In this document: one piece after another, positions 59,074 to 64,000 of the stretch
Position numbering within the stretch: the first letter of the stretch is position 1
Layout of the letters: every line of letters begins with the position of its first letter
Source of the DNA: Muribaculum sp.
GTDB taxonomy: Bacteria > Bacteroidota > Bacteroidia > Bacteroidales > Muribaculaceae
Direction of reading: 5' to 3'
Assembly: GCA_023667055.1 (NCBI GenBank)
Contig: JAMPAV010000001.1
Location: forward strand, 159,561-223,560
Length of the DNA stretch: 64,000 nt
Translations under genes and position numbers: made by a program
Notes under the pieces: model-generated
What the model was told of the DNA's origin: nothing
Seen by the model: the letters and a program-made list of their open reading frames with translations, nothing else
Database searches by the model: none

Positions 59074-59104
59074 TTTGAAATATGGTTAAAATATTCTAAT
59101 TTTG
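59074..59104 (+). promoter_or_regulatory. promoter of the frdCAB operon
   Basis: TTTG (59074-59077) followed after 19 nt by TAATTTTG (59097-59104), a near-perfect Bacteroidota promoter, with a leader of about 78 nt before frdC. Confidence 0.78.
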
Positions 59105-59188
59105 CATAATATATGCGCTCGCGATAACGAGAACACTTGAGAAAACAATATCAACAATTAAACAATAAACTAAATTACAACTAACGTT

Positions 59189-60169
59189 ATGTGGTTAACA
59201 TGCTCATCTGTAGGACGTAAGTTCATCATGGCCCTCACCGGTGCATGCCTCGTCCTCTTTTTAACATTCCACTGCGTGATGAATGCCGTTTGCATCTGTT
59301 GGCCGGCAGCCTACAATCAGATCTGCCTCTTCCTCGGTGCTAACTGGTATGCACTCATCGCATCCGTTGGGCTGGCCGTGCTCTTCATCCTGCACATCTG
59401 CTACGCCCTGTGGCTAACCCTCCAGAACCGCAAGGCCCGCGGCGAGATTCGCTACTCTATCGAACATCGCCCCGCATCAGTGGAATGGAGTTCACAAAAC
59501 ATGCTCGTGCTCGGCATCGTCGTACTCGCTTTCCTCGTGGTGCACCTCGTGCAGTTCTGGGCCAAGATGCAGCTCGCAGAAATCACCGGCCATGAAGGCG
59601 CAATTCCTCCCGCCGCAGGCACCCTCTTCATCCAGGAGGCATTCGCACAGTGGTGGACTATCGTGGTTTACCTCATCGCATTCTGTGCTCTCTGGTTCCA
59701 CCTCCAGCACGGTTTCTGGTCGATGTTCCAGTCAATCGGATGGGACAACACAATCTGGATTCCCCGTCTGAAGAAAATCGGCAACTGCTGGGTGTCAATC
59801 GTGATTGCACTCTTCGTTTGCCAGGCCATAGTGTTCGGCATCAAGGCTCATGAAGGCTACTACAAGAGCAACCCCGAACTCCGCGCACAGTATAAGTCGA
59901 TGCTCGCACCGATGTTTGAAGACAGCTTCGGCCCCGATGCAGCACAGGCTGTGGCAATGGGCCCCTACGAGCAAATCACAGCTCAGCTCCGCCAGATGGC
60001 CACTAACTTTGACTCAGAGCAGGCTCGCATGTACAACGCCAACAACCCCAAGTTCGAAAGCCAGGTGGAGACTCTCAAGGCTTCCGTGGCCCTCTTCGAC
60101 TATCTTGAGGAAGGCGATGACAAGAACGCAGCTGAAGATCCCATGCAAATGATGAATCAACCTCAATAA
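59189..60169 (+). CDS. frdC: fumarate reductase / succinate dehydrogenase cytochrome b subunit
   Basis: A 326-residue inner-membrane anchor that passes electrons between menaquinone and the fumarate reductase catalytic subunits. Five membrane segments are visible between residues 10 and 215. Histidines suited to two b hemes lie in [32 protein letters not shown] and [12 protein letters not shown], placing it in the diheme, single-subunit (B-type) anchor group. Beyond residue 225 there is a hydrophilic tail of about 100 residues ([30 protein letters not shown] to MQMMNQPQ), longer than the roughly 230-residue family size. It heads frdCAB. Confidence 0.9.
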   Translation: MWLTCSSVGRKFIMALTGACLVLFLTFHCVMNAVCICWPAAYNQICLFLGANWYALIASVGLAVLFILHICYALWLTLQNRKARGEIRYSIEHRPASVEWSSQNMLVLGIVVLAFLVVHLVQFWAKMQLAEITGHEGAIPPAAGTLFIQEAFAQWWTIVVYLIAFCALWFHLQHGFWSMFQSIGWDNTIWIPRLKKIGNCWVSIVIALFVCQAIVFGIKAHEGYYKSNPELRAQYKSMLAPMFEDSFGPDAAQAVAMGPYEQITAQLRQMATNFDSEQARMYNANNPKFESQVETLKASVALFDYLEEGDDKNAAEDPMQMMNQPQ

Positions 60170-60180
60170 TTTCAGGCGAT

Positions 60181-62199
60181 ATGGCTACAGAAAATGCAAA
60201 AATCATGAATGCCGCGGATTCCAAAATCCCGGAGGGTCCTATCGCTGAGAAATGGACCAACTACAAGGCTCACCAGAAACTCGTGAACCCCGCCAACAAG
60301 CGTAAACTCGACATCATCGTCGTAGGCACAGGTCTTGCAGGCGCTTCCGCTGCCTCCACTCTTGCAGAAATGGGCTTCAACGTGCTCAACTTCTGCATCC
60401 AGGACTCACCCCGCCGCGCTCACTCCATCGCGGCCCAGGGCGGTATCAACGCAGCAAAGAATTATCAGAACGACGGCGACTCCGTATATCGTCTCTTCTA
60501 CGACACAGTGAAGGGCGGCGACTACCGTGCCCGCGAGGCAAACGTATATCGTCTTGCGGAAGTCTCCAACAATATCATCGACCAGTGTGTGGCTCAGGGT
60601 GTGCCTTTCGCACGCGAATACGGCGGCCTGCTCGCCAACCGTTCTTTCGGTGGTGCTCAGGTGTCTCGTACATTCTATGCCAAGGGCCAGACCGGCCAGC
60701 AGCTCCTTCTCGGCGCTTACAGCTCGCTCAACCGCCAGATTCATCTCGGCAAGGTGAAGAGCTACAACCGCTATGAAATGCACGACGTGGTTCTCGTGAA
60801 AGACAAGGACGGAGTGGAACGCGCACGCGGCATCATTGCCAAGAACCTTGTGACAGGTGAATTCGAGCGTTTCGCAGCCCACGCTGTCGTTATCGCCACC
60901 GGCGGCTACGGCAACACCTACTTCCTTTCCACCAACGCTATGGGTTGCAACTGCTCCGCTGCAATGGCTTGCTACCGCAAGGGCGCATACTTCGCAAACC
61001 CGGCTTACGTGCAGATCCACCCGACATGTATCCCGGTGCACGGCGACAAGCAGTCGAAACTGACCCTTATGTCGGAATCTCTGCGCAACGACGGCCGCAT
61101 CTGGGTGCCGAAAGACATCGAGGATGCAAAGAAACTCCAGAGAGGCGAAATCAAGGGTAGCGATATTCCTGAGGAAAACCGCGACTACTATCTCGAACGC
61201 CGCTATCCGGCATTCGGCAATCTCGTTCCGCGCGACGTGGCTTCACGTGCTGCCAAGGAAAGATGCGACAAGGGCTATGGTGTCAACAACACCGGTCTCG
61301 CTGTGTTCCTTGACTTCTCCGAGGCTATCAACCGTCTTGGCATCGACGTGGTGCGCCAGCGCTATGGCAACCTCTTCGACATGTATGAGGAAATCACCGA
61401 CGTAAACCCGGGCGAACTCGCAAATGAAAAAGACGGAGTGAAATACTACAACCCGATGATGATCTTCCCGGCCATCCACTACACAATGGGCGGTATCTGG
61501 GTTGACTATGAGCTTCAGACTTCTGTGAAGGGTCTCTTCGCCATCGGCGAGTGCAACTTCTCCGACCATGGTGCCAACCGTCTCGGTGCTTCCGCTCTGA
61601 TGCAGGGTCTTGCCGATGGATACTTCGTGCTTCCCTATACCATACAGAACTATCTGAGCGACCAGATCACAGTGCCTCACTTCTCAACCGATCTTCCCGA
61701 ATTTGAAGAGGCTGAGAAGAACTGCCGTGAGAAGCAGGAGAAACTCCTCAACATCAAGGGCAAGCGCAGTGTGGATTCAATCCATAAGGAACTCGGCCAC
61801 ATCATGTGGGAATATGTAGGCATGGCACGTACTGCCGAGGGTCTTAAGATAGCGCTCGACAAACTGAAGGAATTGCGCAAGACTTTCGAGACCGATCTTT
61901 TCGTGCCTGGCGCTGAAGAAGGCATGAACATCGAACTCGACAAGGCTTTCCGTCTCAACGACTTCATCACCATGGGTGAGCTCATTGCCTACGATGCCCT
62001 CAACCGCAACGAATCTTGCGGCGGCCACTTCCGCGAGGAATACCAGACTGAGGAAGGCGAGGCTAAGCGCGACGACGAGCACTACTTCTACGTGAGCTGC
62101 TGGGACTACCAGGGCAACGACAACAAGGCCCCCGAGCAGATCATCGAGCCCCTCCATTATGAGGCCATCAAAGTTCAGACCCGTAACTACAAGTCATAA
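60181..62199 (+). CDS. frdA: fumarate reductase / succinate dehydrogenase flavoprotein subunit
   Basis: A 672-residue catalytic subunit that reduces fumarate to succinate, the final step of the Bacteroidota succinate pathway. The FAD fold starts at [20 protein letters not shown]. The covalent flavin His is in [24 protein letters not shown]. The active-site region contains [12 protein letters not shown] and the [27 protein letters not shown] block. The C-terminal helical domain is present and length fits the B-type family. It lies 11 nt after frdC and 28 nt before frdB. Confidence 0.96.
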   Translation: MATENAKIMNAADSKIPEGPIAEKWTNYKAHQKLVNPANKRKLDIIVVGTGLAGASAASTLAEMGFNVLNFCIQDSPRRAHSIAAQGGINAAKNYQNDGDSVYRLFYDTVKGGDYRAREANVYRLAEVSNNIIDQCVAQGVPFAREYGGLLANRSFGGAQVSRTFYAKGQTGQQLLLGAYSSLNRQIHLGKVKSYNRYEMHDVVLVKDKDGVERARGIIAKNLVTGEFERFAAHAVVIATGGYGNTYFLSTNAMGCNCSAAMACYRKGAYFANPAYVQIHPTCIPVHGDKQSKLTLMSESLRNDGRIWVPKDIEDAKKLQRGEIKGSDIPEENRDYYLERRYPAFGNLVPRDVASRAAKERCDKGYGVNNTGLAVFLDFSEAINRLGIDVVRQRYGNLFDMYEEITDVNPGELANEKDGVKYYNPMMIFPAIHYTMGGIWVDYELQTSVKGLFAIGECNFSDHGANRLGASALMQGLADGYFVLPYTIQNYLSDQITVPHFSTDLPEFEEAEKNCREKQEKLLNIKGKRSVDSIHKELGHIMWEYVGMARTAEGLKIALDKLKELRKTFETDLFVPGAEEGMNIELDKAFRLNDFITMGELIAYDALNRNESCGGHFREEYQTEEGEAKRDDEHYFYVSCWDYQGNDNKAPEQIIEPLHYEAIKVQTRNYKS

Positions 62200-62227
62200 T
62201 CCACCACATAAATACTGAAATCAGACA

Positions 62228-62986
62228 ATGGAAGAAAATGTAATGAAAGTCAACCTCCGCGTTTGGCGTCAGGCTAATGCTAAGGCCAAGGGTGGATTCG
62301 TGACTTACAATAATGTCGAGACCACTCCCGACACATCTTTCCTTGAGACCCTCGACATCCTTAACGAGACTCTCATCGAAGAAGGACAGGAGCCCATCGT
62401 GTTCGACCACGACTGCCGTGAGGGTATCTGCGGCATGTGCTCGCTCTATATCAACGGACATCCCCATGGTCCCGCCACAGGCGCTACCACCTGCCAGCTC
62501 TACATGCGTCGTTTCAAAGACGGCGAGACCATCACTGTGGAGCCCTGGCGTTCGGCTGCATTCCCCGTTATCAAGGACCTCATGGTGGACCGCAATGCCT
62601 TCGACAAGATCCAGCAGGCAGGCGGCTATGTAAGCTTCAACTGCGGTGGCGCTCAGGATGCCAACAGTCTCCCCATCTCGAAGGTGAACGCCGACGAGGC
62701 CATGGACTCCGCAAGCTGCATAGGTTGCGGTGCATGTGTGGCAGCCTGCAAGAACGGCTCCGCTATGCTCTTCGTCAGCGCCAAGGTGAGCCAGCTCGCA
62801 CTGCTTCCGCAGGGTGCCGTGGAGAAGGACCGCAGAGTGCGCGCCATGGTGGCAAAGATGGACGAACTCGGCTTCGGCAACTGCACCAACACCGGTGCTT
62901 GCTCCGCTGAATGCCCGAAGAACATCAAGCTCTACAACATCGGCCGCATGAACCGCCACTTCATCGCCGCCAAGTGCAAGGAATAA
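62228..62986 (+). CDS. frdB: fumarate reductase / succinate dehydrogenase iron-sulfur subunit
   Basis: A 252-residue electron-transfer subunit linking the heme anchor to the flavoprotein. The plant-type 2Fe-2S cluster is held by [15 protein letters not shown] and the following TTCQLYM. The C-terminal domain has [14 protein letters not shown] and [14 protein letters not shown] for the remaining clusters. All cysteines expected for three clusters appear present. Followed by a strong terminator that ends the frdCAB operon. Confidence 0.95.
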   Translation: MEENVMKVNLRVWRQANAKAKGGFVTYNNVETTPDTSFLETLDILNETLIEEGQEPIVFDHDCREGICGMCSLYINGHPHGPATGATTCQLYMRRFKDGETITVEPWRSAAFPVIKDLMVDRNAFDKIQQAGGYVSFNCGGAQDANSLPISKVNADEAMDSASCIGCGACVAACKNGSAMLFVSAKVSQLALLPQGAVEKDRRVRAMVAKMDELGFGNCTNTGACSAECPKNIKLYNIGRMNRHFIAAKCKE

Positions 62987-63007
62987 TCCCACTCCCAATT
63001 CCGATAG

Positions 63008-63042
63008 AAAAAGGGGCTGCCGACATTGGCAGCCCCTTTTTT
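63008..63042 (+). terminator. rho-independent terminator of frdCAB
   Basis: A 13-bp stem (AAAAGGGGCTGCC at 63009-63021, GGCAGCCCCTTTT at 63028-63040) with a 6-nt loop and T run. The downstream spacer also has a G-rich stretch (about 63093-63116) next to the mfd stop. Confidence 0.9.
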
Positions 63043-63130
63043 CTTGGACTTCCGCCCACACACAACCCCCCTCTGCCAAAACAAGGAAAAATGGAGGGAG
63101 CAGGGGGGGGAGGGGAACCCCGAATCTTAT

Positions 63131-64000
63131 TCAGAGGGGATTGAGGGTCTGGATTGAGGTGAGGATGGAGAGGGCCTCGGTTACGGTTGGGACTGAATCG
63201 ACAAGGAAACTACGCTTGCCGTTGACCTCACGCAGCTTCGTGCGCACGGGGTCGAGCTGAAGCCATGCCAGAATTCTTCCGAAAGCAGGAGACTCGTAAT
63301 AGGCTTTGTTTTCGTCGCTGACGAAGTAGAGATACATCTTGCCACCCTTGAGAATCAAACGCTCTATACCGAGCTTTTTGGCGGCAATACGGAGCGGCAC
63401 GATCTTGATCAGCTCCTCCGTGGTGGCGGGAATCTCACCGAAGCGGTCTTTGAGAGCCGCACGGAATTCCTCAATCTGCTCAGGGCTCTCCATGTTGTCG
63501 AGTTGCTGATATAGGCTGATTCGTTCGCTTTCCTGAGGCACATACATCGGAGGGAGTCGCAGCTCCAGATCGCTCTCTATGGTGCAATCGGCCACAAATT
63601 CCTCCTCTTTCCCGGCATTTGTGTCGGCAAATGTGTCGCCGAATTCCTCTGTTTTCAGTTCGATGACAGACTCTTTAAGTATCTTCTGATAGGTTTCATA
63701 GCCAAGGTCGGCTATGAATCCCGATTGCTCCGCCCCGAGAAGATTGCCGGCACCGCGGATGTCAAGATCCTGCATGGCGATGTGTATTCCGCTGCCAAGG
63801 TCGGAAAAACTCTCGATGGCCTGAAGCCGGCGCCGTGCAATCGGAGTCAATGGCACACCGGGAGGCACCATGAAGTAGCAGAACGCCTTGCGGTCGCTGC
63901 GGCCCACGCGTCCGCGCAACTGATGCAGTTCGGAAAGTCCGAAATTCTGGGCGTTGTTGACTATGATGGTGTTGACATTGGGCATATCCACGCCATTCTC
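63131..64000 (-). CDS. mfd: transcription-repair coupling factor Mfd, C-terminal part (runs off the window)
   Basis: The last 289 codons or so of a superfamily 2 DNA translocase that removes stalled RNA polymerase and recruits UvrA. Visible are the C-terminal helicase motifs V and VI (NTIIVNNAQNFGLSELHQLRGRVGRSDRKAFCYFMVP), the RecG/Mfd TRG-type region (LQAIESFSDLGSGIHIAMQDLDIRGAGNLLGAEQSGFIADLGYE), and the C-terminal D7 domain that masks the UvrA-binding site. The 5' portion lies beyond position 64000. It converges on frdCAB. Confidence 0.95.
   Translation of the reverse strand, partial: ENGVDMPNVNTIIVNNAQNFGLSELHQLRGRVGRSDRKAFCYFMVPPGVPLTPIARRRLQAIESFSDLGSGIHIAMQDLDIRGAGNLLGAEQSGFIADLGYETYQKILKESVIELKTEEFGDTFADTNAGKEEEFVADCTIESDLELRLPPMYVPQESERISLYQQLDNMESPEQIEEFRAALKDRFGEIPATTEELIKIVPLRIAAKKLGIERLILKGGKMYLYFVSDENKAYYESPAFGRILAWLQLDPVRTKLREVNGKRSFLVDSVPTVTEALSILTSIQTLNPL

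Noticed and set aside
12879..60217. Avoidance of CCGCGG as evidence for an active Eco29kI-like enzyme
   Set aside because: CCGCGG is present at several places (for example 12879, 16125, 34371, 45174 and 60212), so there is no visible avoidance. Methylation would protect these sites.
62168..63079. Long open frame on the minus strand opposite frdB (303 codons)
   Set aside because: It is antisense to a certain gene, has compositionally implausible Cys/His/Val-rich protein, and no promoter. It is a by-product of codon bias in frdB.
63093..63116. G-quadruplex in the spacer after frdB
   Set aside because: A run of G tracts exists next to the mfd stop, but it is short and irregular. Composition alone is not enough to claim a functional structure.
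1..64000. tRNA, rRNA or riboswitch genes
   Set aside because: No tRNA-like T-loop plus acceptor pattern, rRNA signature or recognised riboswitch core was seen in any spacer. A covariance-model scan would be needed to exclude them.

Overview
The window reads as chromosomal DNA of an anaerobic Bacteroidales bacterium, most likely a gut Muribaculaceae-like lineage. This rests on gene content: viroplasmin-type RNase HI, a DUF3575/DUF5119/fimbrillin operon, an ECF sigma/anti-sigma/beta-barrel operon, an S-type sulfatase with anSME maturase, and the frdCAB order of a succinate-producing fumarate reductase. It also rests on promoters of the Bacteroidota type (TTTG, about 20 nt, TAnnTTTG), which precede many genes here. 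The genus cannot be fixed from the sequence alone.

Layout. 1-2.9 kb: a YafQ-type toxin-antitoxin pair, a secreted alkaline phosphatase and rnhA. 2.9-11.8 kb: a YbdG-like MscS channel, bifunctional FtcD, a MazG-like hydrolase with an unknown partner, and an outer-membrane barrel behind a very large TPR protein. 11.9-15.2 kb: a fimbrial-type operon. 15.4-19.9 kb: two large secreted proteins, one Omp28-like and one with fibronectin III-like domains. 20.1-21.7 kb: a Crp/Fnr regulator and a SIMPL protein. 21.7-31.1 kb: a glycan-degradation set (GH106-like rhamnosidase, sulfatase, sulfatase maturase) interleaved with two complete type II restriction-modification modules, one Eco29kI-like and one Eco47II-like. 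31.2-34.5 kb: the sigma/anti-sigma/barrel operon. 34.5-39.8 kb: an MFS exporter, a radical SAM protein, an S66 carboxypeptidase, a DUF4143 ATPase and a small lipoprotein. 40-47 kb: housekeeping genes (ybeY, mnmG, apt, uvrC, acpP, fabF), with a perfect parS centromere site between mnmG and apt. 47-53.6 kb: an AT-rich island with a membrane TPR/HTH regulator and four secreted proteins, two of which look like inactivated zinc metalloproteases. 53.6-59 kb: a MITE-like element, an ATPase, a HipBA module, an 11-residue-repeat protein and a second DUF4143 ATPase. 59.2-63 kb: frdCAB. The window ends inside mfd.

The least explained signals are as follows. (1) The operon of predicted pseudoproteases at 48.9-53.6 kb sits beside its likely regulator. 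(2) The two DUF4143 ATPase genes are each tied to their own repeat architecture: three identical 14-bp sites exactly 32 bp apart at one promoter, and a 29-bp palindrome at both ends of the other gene. (3) There are two families of intergenic tandem repeats, one with a 10-bp period built on CATG and one with a 7-bp period. (4) A MITE-like element shares 27 of 28 bases with the leader of the Eco29kI-like restriction gene.
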